Assembly (NCBI GenBank): GCA_022579005.1
Contig: MU401731.1
Location: 1-40,624 of the forward strand
Direction of reading: 5' to 3'
Length of the DNA stretch: 40,624 bases
DNA from: Poronia punctata
Taxonomy: Eukaryota > Ascomycota > Sordariomycetes > Xylariales > Xylariaceae
The notes below the pieces were generated by a model. That model did not search any database. It saw only the letters and a list, made by a program, of their open reading frames with translations, and was not told the DNA's origin. Both the position numbers and the translations under genes were made by a program. Positions 1 to 12,000 of the stretch are shown piece by piece (the first letter of the stretch is position 1; every line of letters begins with the position of its first letter).

Positions 1-3
1 CTA

Positions 4-337
4 TGTTAACTTGATTAATAAAAGGGAAAAGGAAGTTATAAGGACTTTTTTTAGCAAGTTTTATATAGCTATAAAGGTTTTTAATTAATTAAGACCTATT
101 GGTAATATAAGAGGGACACGTACACCCTACGTATTTAATACGTAAAGGACGCGTACTCTTTACATACTAGTTACGTACTATATACGTACACTACGCGTAT
201 ACTTTCTTAATAAAGTAAGTTTAACGTAATTTATAACGAATGTATAAGAAACTAAATATTTATGTTTATAAAATATTTGCGTTTTAATAGTTTTAATATA
301 GTTAATAAGGTTAAAAGTATTAGAAGGGATTTTAACA
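4..337. repeat. Left LTR (334 bp)
   Basis: Aligns without gaps to 5906-6239. The differences I see are transitions only. For example, near position 60 it has TTTTTTT where the other copy has TTCTTTT. It contains a run of ACGT-rich words (tacgtac, acgcgtac) that is also kept in the partner. Confidence 0.85.
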
Positions 338-3300
338 CTTGCTATTTTTTTTTTAATTATATTTTTATTTTTTTGTACTTTTGCCTTCGATTTGTAGGCA
401 ATCTACTGTTGCCTTAATTTTTATTTATATTTAATTTGTTATAATAAAAGACTTAAGTACTTAGTTAAAAGTTTTTTTTGTAAATAAATTTGCAAAGTTA
501 TTTTTTTTGTTAATTTAACGTATTTTTGCAATCTTTTTTTTTTTATAGGATTTTTATAGCAACATTACGTTAATTATAAAGCGTTTTTTTTGCGTACTTT
601 TAAGCTTTATAAAATACTAGTAAAACAACTTAAAATTGGTATAAAGTACTAAAAGAATTAAAAGTAATTTAAGTACTTTAAAAATTAAGTGTAAAGTAGT
701 ACGTAAAGCAATAGCGCTGTTAACTTTGTTAACTATACTATATAGTTTACTAGTAAAAATAAATTAAGTAACGCGCTTATATTTACTTAAGTTTTAGTAT
801 ATAATATTGCTAGTAATTTTATATTTATTTTGCTTATAATTTAAAATTAATTTAGTAGCGAAAATAATAATAAAACTAATTTAAAAGCTTAAGTTAGTAT
901 TGTTAGCAAATAATTTATTTATAAAAATAAATAGCTTTGCTTTTATTAAGTTTAAAAGTATATATATTAATTTGCAGTGCTTATTTTTAATTTGCTAATT
1001 AATTTGCTTATTTAATGCTTAAATATTATTTTTTATAGGTTTAGTAACTTATATAGCTGTTAATAAGTTAAATGCAGCTTTAAGTTAATATATACTGCTA
1101 ATATATATACTATATGCCTTTTAGCTAACGTATTGCTAAAAAGTATTAACTAAAATAAGGTTAATTTTAGTTAGATTTTTTACTTAACTTTTTTACGTAA
1201 AAATTACTTTTTTATTTTAAAAAGTAACCTTTGCACTATTAAACTTAATAGCTTGTTTTTTATTAAAAAATTGCTTTAGTTTTGCTTTAAATTTAGCTTT
1301 AAAAAGTTTGCTTTTTTTTTTAGCTAAAAATGCTAGTATAGTAAATAATAAAATATTATTTGTTTATATTGCAATAATGCTAAATTTATTATGTTTGCTT
1401 TTTATAAACAGTAAGCAAAGGTTATAAGTTAATATTACTATTTTAAGTTAATTTTAGTAGTGTTTATAATAAGTTTAAAACTAGTACAAACTAAATTTGG
1501 CTAAACTATAAAAAAAGCAAAGTAACTAAAAAATAGTACCTTTAAAGTACTTTTTTTTAAGTTTAATAAGTAAACATATATATATAATATAAAAAAAGGT
1601 ATTTTTTAATTATATATATGCTTGCATAATGTTTTTTAGCTTACTATAAGCGTTATAGTTTTAAATTAAAAATAGTGCAAGTGTAAGTATAACTTATTAA
1701 CTTATTTGTTAAATAGTTAAAGCTTAATATAAAACCGTTTTTTTTTTATAATTATTATAGCTTTAAACTATTAGTTGCGATTTTTTATAAGGCTAAGTAG
1801 TTTTACTTTTAATTTTGCGTACTATTTAAAACAAAAATAGTTTAATATTTAAGTATGTTTTAAGGTTAAAACAAACAAACTTAAATATTTTTATACTTAA
1901 AAAATTATTAATTTTTAAAGCGTTAAATTTTTTAAAAGGTAAACTAAAGGTAAAAATAATGCCTTTATTATATAGCTTTAATAATAATTAAAAATCCGCC
2001 TTTTTTTTTGCGTTTAAGTACGTTTTTAGTACTATTATGTACTTAAATTGTACTATTAAAAAGTACTGCAATGCAATAATTATTGTTTTGTTTTTTTTTA
2101 GTTTTTTATAAAAGCAGTAAATAACTACTAAAGTAGTAAAAAGTTGCAAGTTCTTTACTTTTGCTAAAAGTATATTTTAATTTATATTTGCTTTATAGTT
2201 AGTTTAGTTTATATTTACTAAAAATTTGTTTGTATATTAATATAGTTTTACTTATATATAACGGAACTTTATTAATCCGTTAACTATATTAATAATAACG
2301 TCTTTGCTTTTAATTACTTAGACCTTAAAAAAACTATTTTATTTTTGCTTCTTTTGCTAAATAAAAACTTTACTTTATAAAGAAAAAGTAAAAACAAAAA
2401 GTAAATTAAGGCTATTTTAAGTATTAAGCGTATATAATATGTTTATTTTTGCTTTTTTATTTTAAATAGCTTTTATAGCTTTTTAAATAGCTTTTACACG
2501 CTAGATAATTTTAGGTAATAGTAGCAAATTATAATTAATTTATAAATAAGTACTAAATACTAACAAGGTAAGTACTAGTTTATTAAGTTTTGTAGTATTA
2601 TTAAAAGCTTTTACTGCTATTTACAAGATTAATTTGTTATTATTTTAGTAGCTAATCTTTTTTTTAATTATATTAAAAGCGTAGCATAAAAGGGCATATA
2701 TGCGTTTAATCTTGCTAAGTGCTTAATATGCTTTAATAAGCATCTTTTTATATATAATTTTTATAATCCTAGCACTAGTTTAAAACTCTTTTAAAGCAAA
2801 GTTAGTACTGGGGTTATATATTATATAATTAGGCAGTTTTTAATAAACGTTAATTTAGCACTTATAAAGTGCATTTTACGCTTTATATGCTTTTATTGTT
2901 TAAATAAAGGTTGCAGCTTAAAATAACATAGCTAAATTAATAATATAAAAAACTTGTTTTTTGTTAATTTAAACTATATTAATAATAACTTTATAGTTAA
3001 ATTTGTAGTTATTTTTTAAAGTAAATTTAAAGCGTTTTAGCGCTAAGTTATACGTTTAGCAATAGTAGCAAAATTTTTAGATTTTTTTTAAAATAAAATA
3101 ATTTACTTTATAACTTGCTATAGTTAACATTTGCTTTAATTTTGCTGCTTTAAAGTGCTTAAATTGTTTATAAAGCTAGCGTAACTTAGTTTTAATAAAA
3201 TATATAGTTATTTTGCTAAAGTATATGTTAAAAAATAAATATTTTTATTTATAAATAACTAGTATTATATTGCTATTGTTTTAAATAATAATATTTTTAG

Positions 3301-5905
3301 TGTTATTAAAATAAGTACTAACGTAGTTAGCGTTGCGTAGCAAGAATAAAAAAGAGGTAGGCGTATTTAAAACGTAATATATAATTGTTTTAAAAAAGTT
3401 TTGTATTTAAATTGTGCTAATACTTTTAATAATATTGCTGCTACTAAATTTAATATAAACTTTGCTTAGTTTTTATATTATATTTGCTTTTAAATTTAAG
3501 TATAAATATGCTTTTAATTGTGCTTTTTTAACTATTAAATAGTTAAAAGCACTTATATTTTATAATTTGCTTTAATATTTTACTTTATATAAATTTTTTA
3601 AAACAAATTAATTTGCTAGCGTTTTAGCTTTAAATTGTTATATATTTTTGCTTATAATGTAATATATATATATAGCGTTTATTAAAAATTAAGTAAATTT
3701 TTTTGCTGTTTTATTATTAATTTTATTTTGTTTATAGTTTAAATTTAAAATAGTTTTAAAAATACTTTTTATATTTATTAAATATTAAAAAAATATTTTA
3801 ATATTTAGTTTATAGCTATAAATTATTTTATATATAATAAAAAACTAGCATTTTATTTTACGTTGTTTTTTAATTAAATAATTAATTAAAAAACAATTGT
3901 TTTTTTTATATACAAAGCACTTATACTTTTGCTTTAACAGGTTTAATTTACTTTTAAAACTAAGGCAATATAGTATTAAATTATTTTTGTTATAACCGTA
4001 ATTGTTGTACTTATAATCTATATAAAACGTAGTGCTGCTTTTGCTATTATTTACTACTTGTAAATATGCTTAAAAGTTAAAAAATAAACTTTTAAACGTT
4101 AGCTTTTAGTAAATAAGTGCTATATTAAACTTAAATATACTTTTGTACGCGCGTACTACGTTTGTTACTAAGTAAATTTTACTTTAATACGCAGCGCTAA
4201 GTGCTTGCTAAGCTTTTATAATCTTATTAATTATAAGGTTAAAAGCTTTTATTAAAGTTTTATTTAAGTTTTTTTTGTAAATGTTTTAATATATAATTGT
4301 TATTTAATTAATAAAGTATTAAAACTAATTTATAGTGTTATTAAAATGCAAATCTAACTTAAAATATATTTTTATTTATAACTTGTTAAAGCTAATTTGC
4401 TATATAAAGTACTGCTTAGCGCGTTTATTAAAAATTATTAAAAATATAGCCTAATACTAGTTTTTTATTATTTTAATTTAGCAGTATATATTAATAAAAA
4501 TTTATACTTTGTTATATAATAAGTTATAAAGCTTGCTTATATAATTTTAGTTTTTTTACTATATTTTTGCAAACATAATAATTTTTTTAAAAGTAAAGAA
4601 AATATTATTTATTAAACATATTAAAAGTAAATTATAAAGCAAAATATAGTTAAATCTTTGCAAATTTAAGTATAAGGTTAAAATATTTTTATACTTAATA
4701 GCTTAAGTAAAAGTAGCTTGCTATTAAAGCGTAACTAGCTTGCTAGCAAGTAAAAAATTTACTAGTTATAAGCGCTTAAAGGTATATAAAGCATACGTAG
4801 CTTATATAGCTTATAATGCTTAAAAAGTTAAAAAAGGTTAAAAAGCAGGTTAAGTGCTTTAAAAAGCTTAAAAAGCTTATAAAGCTTATGCTTTTTAATT
4901 AGTTACTAGTACTTTAAAATACGTTTTAAGTTTAAGCGTATTTTAGCTTGCAATCTCTTTATTAGTAAATATAAAAGTTAAACTAAGTTTTTATCTTTTA
5001 ATTAAAAACATATAAGAAAAGTACTAAGCTTTGCTAATAGTTGCGTTGCTATTTATAATAGCAAGCAACTTATTACTTATTATATTATAGCTTTAAATTA
5101 GGCTATAGTTAATGCCTTTTTGCTATAGTACTAGTAATAATAAACATTATACTATATATACTATATTATTAAAATGCTAGCGTGTTTATTTTTTAAAATC
5201 TTTTTAAATAGCTTATAAAAAGTCTTTGCTATTAAGCTATATATATATATACTTAGTTATTTTATATAAAACGTACGTGTTTAGCTTGTTTTTTGCTAGT
5301 GTTTTAAAGTTAAGTTTTTTTACGCTTTATTTTTTAAAAATAATATGCTTTTTTAATAAATAAACAGCTATGCCTATTTTCTTAAAGATTTTAACTTAAT
5401 TTAAGTTATTATCGAAGGCGTTTTTAAAGTAAAGTAGTACTAACTGCTATATATGCTAGGATTTTTAATATAATTAGTTTTTTAAATCTTTTTTTAAAAA
5501 TAAACTAAAGTTATACAATAATAATACTATTACAAATTAATGCTAATTAGTTTTTAAATTAGCTATAAGTTAAAAGTAGTAAAAATGCTTACTATTTTTT
5601 GTTTTATTAGTATATAACTTATAAAACGCTTACTATAATTTAGCATATGCTTTTTTTGCTTACTTTATTTTTTTAAGTAGTTATATAACAATTTAAGTTA
5701 AATTTTCTATTTATTATTTACTTAAATATAGTAAGTTTTAAAAGCAATATAAAGCTAAAGCAACTTTAAATTAAGTAAAAAGTAAGTATAACAATAGTTT
5801 TTGTTTTTAAACCTTGCTTTTTTATAGTTGCTAATTTAACTACTAATTAGTATTAGTCTAGCTAAGAGTTAATATAATTATAATACGTTATTATTTATAG
5901 TACTA

Positions 5906-6239
5906 TGTTAACTTAATTAATAAAAAGGAAAAAGAAGTTATAAAGACTTCTTTTAGCAAGTCTTATATAGCTATAAAAGTTTTTAATTAATTAAAACCTA
6001 TTAGTAATATAAAAAGGATACGTATACCTTACATATTTAATACGTAAAGAACGCGTACTTTCTATATACTAGTTACGTACTATGTACGTACACTACGTAT
6101 ATATTTTCTTAATAGGGTAAGTCTAACGCAATCTATAACAAATGTATAAAAAACTAAATATCCATGTCTATAAGATATTTACGTTCTAATGGTCCTAATG
6201 TGGTTAATAAGGTCAAGGGTATTAGAAGGGATTCCAATA
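5906..6239. repeat. Right LTR (334 bp)
   Basis: Direct repeat of 4-337 with equal length. Its last 100 bases keep more C and G than the left copy (for example ggtcctaatgtgg against agttttaatatag). Its first part in turn has A where the left copy keeps G. Each copy was therefore mutated separately after insertion. The copia coding frame resumes within three bases of its right end. Confidence 0.85.
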
Positions 6240-6241
6240 AT

Positions 6242-6841
6242 AATAACTTTTTTTTTGCTTACTACGCTACTGCTAATTAAGTATTAAACTATTTTTAAGC
6301 AAATTAACGCTTTGCCTTATAGTTTAAAAATAAAAATAAGCTTAAAGTAGCTAATAATTTATTATTTATTAACAACACTATTAATTAAAAAAGCTTATAA
6401 GCATATATAATGCTTTTTTTTAATAAACTTATTAGTTAAAAAGCAAATAAATAAAATATTGTTACTACCTTTATAACTAAAGCTAAGCTTTTTACGTTAG
6501 CTTAGGCTATAAAAGAAGCTATATTTATTAGCTAGCTTATTAATAAGCTTAGCGTTAATTTAAAACAAAAGTATATTACTATTTAGTATAATAACTAGCA
6601 AACTATTAATTTAATAAATAAAAATATTATAACACTTAAAACAAAATTATAGCACGTTAACATATATAACTACTAATTACGTTAAAAAATAATTAACAAA
6701 ACGCTTTAAGTAGTTTATATACTAACAAATTTAATAATAGTAAATAGTTTTATAAAGTTTTTAATATAAAATAAGTAAGCAAGCTTTTTATAACAAATTA
6801 ATTTAGTTAACGTTAAAGCTATTTAAACTAAAATTAACTAG
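6242..6841 (+). pseudogene. Ty1/copia pol remnant (RNase H and C-terminus)
   Basis: One reading frame can be followed from 6242 to a probable natural stop at 6839-6841, about 199 codons with no frameshift but many internal stops. Recognisable copia landmarks, allowing for RIP, are: an AYYATA..VLNYF block (family A-H-H-A-T-A-D-R-V-L-R-Y-L) at about 6257-6300; NIVTTFITKAKLFTLA at about 6450-6502, which is the T-T-S-T-T-E-A-E-L/Y-x-A-L RNase H signature; AIKEAIFIS following it; and the C-terminal TLKTKL.HV.IYNY...VVYI.TN block (family T-K-H-I-D-I-R-Y-H-F and Y-I-P-T). Stops fall where Gln or Trp codons are expected. The frame starts at the LTR boundary, so the rest of this copia element was separated by the LTR insertion and lies left of the window. 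Domain naming is from memory of the family. Confidence 0.75.
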
Positions 6842-7900
6842 CTTATTACTATAAAAATATAAAAAAACTAGGAAAATAAATTAAAACAATTTAAAATACT
6901 ACAACTATTACTATAAAAGCTATAATACTATAAAATAAAAAGTATTATTTATAGCTACAAAATAAACTAGTATGTTAGCTTATTTTAAAAAAATATGTTA
7001 AATCTAATAAGTTATAAGATAATAGGAATTAATATAATGCTTATATAGTAAAAGTTATATAGCTATAATAAAAACTACTATAAAAAAAAAAGGTTCTCTT
7101 ATAAAAAGTCCCTCCTTACCTATTTAGTATATACAGATTTTGCAAAAAGAAAAAGTTTTACTTCTTTACGCGTATATTAATTAATATATACAATTTAGCT
7201 ATTTATGCTAGTTTTAACAATAACCGGTTTTAACAACTTATATTAAAACTTACCTTTTTAAAAAATTAAAAACCCTTTCTCTTTACAATTAAAAAATTCT
7301 TAAAAAATATTTTAACTAAGTTATATTAAAGCATTTATATACTAGCAAGGCTAGCTTATATACTAAGTATAGCAGTAGCTTATAAGCTTTAAAGTTTAGT
7401 AAAATTAAAAATTTTAAACTTTAGTTTTTAAAGCTTTATATTGTTTAAAAGAAAAAGTGCTAAAAATATAAACTTAATAAATTTATAAACTAGCTTTAAA
7501 GGCAGTTCTATATATATTAACAGCTAAATTTTATTTTTATTAATTTTGTGTTTTTTATAAACGCTATTTTTATAAAAATTTAGCTTATAGTTTAAAACTT
7601 TATATAAACCTATTAAAACATGTTTTATAAAACTTAAATATATATAATTTTTTTCTTACTATTTAATAACTTTAAAACATTTTTTATAAATTTTTATATT
7701 AATGTTTATATTTTTTTTAATATTATTAAAAACTATATATTAAATTATTATAAATTATTTTAAACGCTAATAAATAAATAATAATAGCATTAAAAATTAA
7801 AAAGAAAATCTTAAAAATAGCCTAATCTTTAAAGTATATAAAGCTATTTTTATTATACTTTATACTTTAGTGTACATAGCGTAGTGCAAGGTTTTCTAAG

Positions 7901-8662
7901 GTAAAAAAGCTGTAAAAAAACCGGTTGTTACTTTCGAGACCCACTGTACAGGGCTACCAAGCCATCACGTTGGTGTTCTCCTGAACTCGTGTTCTCCTAG
8001 GTTAGTACCATAGTAGATACCTGAGTGCGCATGTACAACGTTGGCGCGCTCAGGTTTAAATACTATAGTAAGTTAACCTTGCAATGATATTCGCCTGGAG
8101 TATAAAGCTTACAGGAACCTATACGAAGAAAGCTACAAAAAACGCCACCTTTGACTTTACGAGCAACGTGTAATATAGAGGGACCTATCTGCCACGCCAT
8201 CTACCTACCTTAACAAATCATGACCTGGACCATATACAAGCATAAAAAATCAGGTCTCCCTCTGCTGAGATAGCCAGCACAGAGGTATTAACAGGAAGAA
8301 AATGGCGGGGTGGGCAGGTATGAGTGCAGGAGAAGAGATATCTACTTATCTTTAATATGTACTCAGTAATAGGTATGTAGGTACATCTTAACCTACATAC
8401 GTGCATAATGTTAGAACTAAGGTGTACTTGGATAGGTAACACCCTAACCTTGGTCTGGAGAGCCTAGGTAATAAGCCGTGAGGTTCGCGATAGCTTCACG
8501 TTGTCAACCCTTATAGCCGGTAATTGTGAAAGCAGTATCAAAAAAGATAAGTCTTATATACTTTCTAGTGCAGCATCTGGAAGTAGGTACGGTAGGTGCC
8601 CGGCAAAGCACGCTAAAAGGATGCCCGTCTAGTAAATCTCTTCTTGCACGCTAGGAGGTAAG
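7901..8662. other. Intergenic transition zone
   Basis: Unique-looking DNA of normal composition between the AT block and the 409-bp MITE. The only structure seen is an imperfect inverted repeat at about 8000-8080. A short duplication of gtgttctcct lies at about 7972 and 7990. No convincing coding region: the minus frame at 8218-8442 lacks family resemblance and splice support. Confidence 0.5.
8000..8080. repeat. Imperfect inverted repeat (about 80 bp)
   Basis: The left arm (aggttagtaccatagta...atacctgagtgcgc) pairs with the right arm (gcgcgctcaggtttaaa...tactatagtaagttaacct). The core pairs CTGAG/CTCAG and TACYATAGTA are well kept, with about 15 bases of loop. It could be a tiny MITE remnant, a transcribed hairpin or chance; no copy number can be judged here. 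Confidence 0.5.
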
Positions 8663-9071
8663 TACAGTGGGGACCCATTAGAAACGAGCACTACGATGTT
8701 TTACACCAAAACTCAACATGTTTAACAATACATAACATAACTACAACATGGTCTAATATCTATTAAAAATTAACGTATGTAGCGGCTATTATTAGCTTTT
8801 ATATTATGTAAGTACTTAACGTATACCTATTTTTCTAATTTAATTATTAAACAATATACTTACCTACTTTATTAGCAAAAACTTAAAACATATATAATTA
8901 AATAAATAAAATAGATATTAAATTTTTCTTTTTTTATTTACGTTTATTATAGCATGCCTAATATATTAAAACTATATATAACCTTATATCTTATAAATTA
9001 ACAAAGTTATTGCAGTTATAAGTTTAGAAAAAAAGTTTAGTTTTGCTCGTTTCTAATAAGGACCGACTGTA
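8663..9071. mobile_element. Non-autonomous Tc1-family element (409-bp MITE)
   Basis: The left end reads TACAGTGGGGACCCATTAG followed by AAACGAGCA. The right end (9044-9071) is the inverse of TACAGTCGGTCCTTATTAG plus AAACGAGCA. The 28-base termini share the inner TTAGAAACGAGCA exactly but differ from each other in the outer part. The 1.4-kb Tc1 element at 29985-31386 has the same unequal pair, so the two belong to one family. TA flanks both ends as the expected target duplication. The interior is AT-rich, has no coding frame and does not resemble the larger element beyond the termini. Confidence 0.85.
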
Positions 9072-12000
9072 CCTACCTGTCTAGGGTTTCCCGAGTGTAC
9101 AATAGCATAGTCATGCCATCCACAGGTTGAAACCTACCATAGATTAGACATTACCAAGGCGACTAGTCAGTGGTCTGTACCATAAGCCAGCGCACATTAA
9201 ACTTACCGGGCGGGCAAGTTATACCTCGTTGTCTAACTTGTACCTCTCATCGCTCGGGCGCCTTCCGGGTCGTCTAGAGACTCCCAAGTCCTGGGGAAAC
9301 GTAGCCCTCCGTGCGCAAGTTCGTACATCTGCCAGCGCGTCGGCGCATCTTTCTAGCCGTCCTCCTACTGGTAGCGTTCCACGCGCTCGGGATTGGATGC
9401 TGTGGCGGGCATAAATAAGAAGCTTTCGGCCCGTCCCCTGTTTCGTCTGGCTCGGCTTATATCGGGCTGGTTGATGATGTTCTTACTTGCGTCTCTACTA
9501 CAAGTATCTGGTCAAACATTTAGTACATTATGACATGGCCGATCTGAATTTTCTGCCCTCGAATCTCAAGTTAGGAGCGATGAGATAGCAGAGCACACCA
9601 CAAGTGAGTACACCCTAGCATCGGGCAGGCAGGCTATCCCACGAGCGACAAATTCGCATAGCCAGAGCCTGGGTGGCCGGGCATGGGTGGAAGACGCACA
9701 TACAGTTGCCTGTAGAAGCCCTGGCACCATCTTACCCGATGTAGAAAGTATTCACGCCCATTGTGTGCATTTGACGTTGGTGCTAGGGTGCACAAGCTCT
9801 AGAAGCAACGCTCTGGTAGACATATCATCATTAGACGGGAGTACCTTGGCTATTGTGGGCTCCAACGAGCAAATGAATGCCGGCCCGCAAGCCTTCGGAA
9901 CTGAACATGTGCAAGGCAAAGGGTGCAAGTTGCAGGTGCCTCATTTCAGCTGCGTCCCCGTAGGACGCCGTTGTGTGCACCGAAAATAGACCTTAGCTAG
10001 AGGGACATAGGTATAGAAGACAAGCGACTATGTGGCATGGACTCATGGTAATATCGCCTCAGGAAGTCTAAGTGATAGGTATATGTACACGTAGATGGAT
10101 ACTTACAATGGACGGCGGCCTTGGAAGGACCTCCTAACCTAGTTAGGACAATTGGGCATTTGACCTAATGTTAGGTAAGCTAGAAAGGTTGGTAGCTGGA
10201 GAGGTGCTACCACTCGTAGGCTTCCATGATAAATAAACAACCACTTGGCTTCTGTCTCGTTTTAGGTAAAGGCCTGGGAGTCGGGAAGAGGGGCAGAGAC
10301 AGCAAAAGAAAGCCGGGAAGAATTGATTGACTGAAAACTCTGAACCCAAGGCTCGCGACGGTGTGCTGCCATTACACAATGCAAGGGTCATAGTAAATAA
10401 AGCATTTTGCCTCGGGCGCAATCCACCTGCCGACAGGGGCATCGGCTGGCAGCAGACATTTGCGGCCACAGATCTACACGTATAGAACCTACTCGTATCT
10501 CCCTGAAAGACCAAAATTCGTACTCAAAAGACCTCGCCTTTCAATTGCCATCGGCAGCAATGACGTTTCCGGGAAACCACCGGAGCTTGCGATAATCACC
10601 ATGCCGCACACCTCCTGCCTAAAGTACTGGTTACAGACGTTCTTAGCAGCGAGTTCCACCGTACCTGAAGTAACCATGTATTAATTCTTTAGACGGCTAA
10701 AACTCATGTCATCATTGTGACAGCTGGAAAGCTACGTTGAATTAATTTCTTTTCAAGTTTAACTAAGATATACGACTCGATAGGGGTTCTATAACGACCA
10801 CCTGTGTACGCTCTAAAACAGCCTAAAAAATGTAGGTGTAGGAGATAATACGTAGTCTTTTCTAGCTATAGGGGCAGACTGAATAGTTCCTCTAAAACTG
10901 GGTGGCTGGAGTTGAGGGAAAAAATATCTATAAGATTGAGTTACGAGTAGGTAAGGAGTACCTACGGGTACATGTGTTATACGAGTAGGTTATGTATATA
11001 AGGGGGGGGGGGGGGAGATATGAAACCTCGCCTTGTCTAATCGCTCCAGTGTAATAGGGTACCTACTAGTACTCGGGGGCCTACGAATACATACTATTTA
11101 TGATGTACCTGGACTAGTTCAGCTAGGACCACACCTAACCGCTAGCTTGGTCTGCTACCTCCCTCTCCTATCAAAGAGGCATCGTATGTGCGGCCTCAGA
11201 CGGGCTGGCTAGCGAGAGCAGGAGCGGGCAGCTTTCAAATACCCGTAATAAGCTTACGGAGATACATCATGGTAGTACCTGCTACTTAGCTATCTCCCGT
11301 AGCAATAGTGTAGTACCTACCACCAATACCTACACAATCAGCAGCCCGCCGCCCGGTTCTACGGATCTATCGCATTTTCACCTCTGACAGGAAATGTACC
11401 AGCGGGGCCTGCGTTGCAATAGCCCATCCACGCCGGAGACCCGTGAGCCCGAGACGATGCACGCTTGCTTTTGCCGTCCTCCCCCAGTCACCAGTTATTT
11501 GCAGCCTGTCTACGTGTAAGCGTCTTATCGCCATTGCGCAATGTTGAAACCACCGGGAACCACCCCATTGATGTTACTAGCCTAGTATCCTCGCACTTTT
11601 CTCTCAAACGATATAGATTGAGAACGGGGATATTGGGGAACGAAAGTTACTGCTACGTACAAGTGATCCGGGGGCACGTGACTAGACGCTGTGAGGAGGT
11701 TGAACAACAATTCCCAATACCAATACCTGAGACCTAGCCTCATAGTTCTGTGGCTCGGGGCTTTTGGTTTAAGATAGACATATCAATATGTTAGATAGTG
11801 CCTTTTCGCCCGTGCAGTTTGGTGGTAGGTTGCATTGGTAAACCGAGTGTGTTCTCCGGGCGCAAAAAGACCGCGATCTAAATTTCCTCTCTACCCAAGT
11901 CAACTAACCTAATCAATATCTCGGCATCCTCTTCCGCACGTTCCCGAAAGCCGCGTCGTGTACCTTCTATAACCTATTACAATGGGGGGAAAAAGGTGAC

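Larger units (their letters stand above)
4..6239. mobile_element. LTR retrotransposon, RIP-degraded, with both LTRs
   Basis: Two direct repeats of equal length (4-337 and 5906-6239) enclose 5.57 kb of AT-rich sequence. Each LTR begins TGTTAAC. The first ends in TTTTAACA and the second in TTCCAATA, so the termini are the usual TG...CA with a RIP change in one copy. No family can be assigned: the interior is riddled with stops in all frames. Stretches near 4.1-5.3 kb read better on the minus strand, with stops that would revert to Gln codons, and the sequence just inside the left LTR would be purine-rich on the minus strand. These weakly suggest a minus-strand element. The bases cta precede both LTR starts, so the true repeat might begin slightly left of the window. 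The target duplication cannot be checked because only three bases precede the left LTR. Confidence 0.8.
1..7900. other. AT-rich RIP-degraded block, left
   Basis: Extremely AT-rich DNA with almost no open frames, dominated by TA and poly-A/T tracts. It holds a degraded LTR retrotransposon and the 3' part of a copia pol (listed separately). Where two copies or a recognisable protein can be compared, the changes are C-to-T and G-to-A, as RIP produces. From 6842 to about 7900, downstream of the copia remnant, I see no gene. That stretch may include the copia 3' LTR, but no second copy is in the window to prove it. Base composition returns to normal near 7870-7930. Confidence 0.85.

Noticed and set aside
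2270..2420. Reverse-transcriptase-like YINN motif inside the LTR element
   Set aside because: A similar word recurs by chance near 2970, and no neighbouring RT motifs could be read, so no family was assigned.
9687..9989. 100-codon plus-strand frame
   Set aside because: Opens with GTG, has no motif, no splice partners and sits in a gene-poor stretch.
10143..10514. 123-codon minus-strand frame
   Set aside because: Opens with TTG; no recognisable domain, and overlapping frames on the other strand are equally long.
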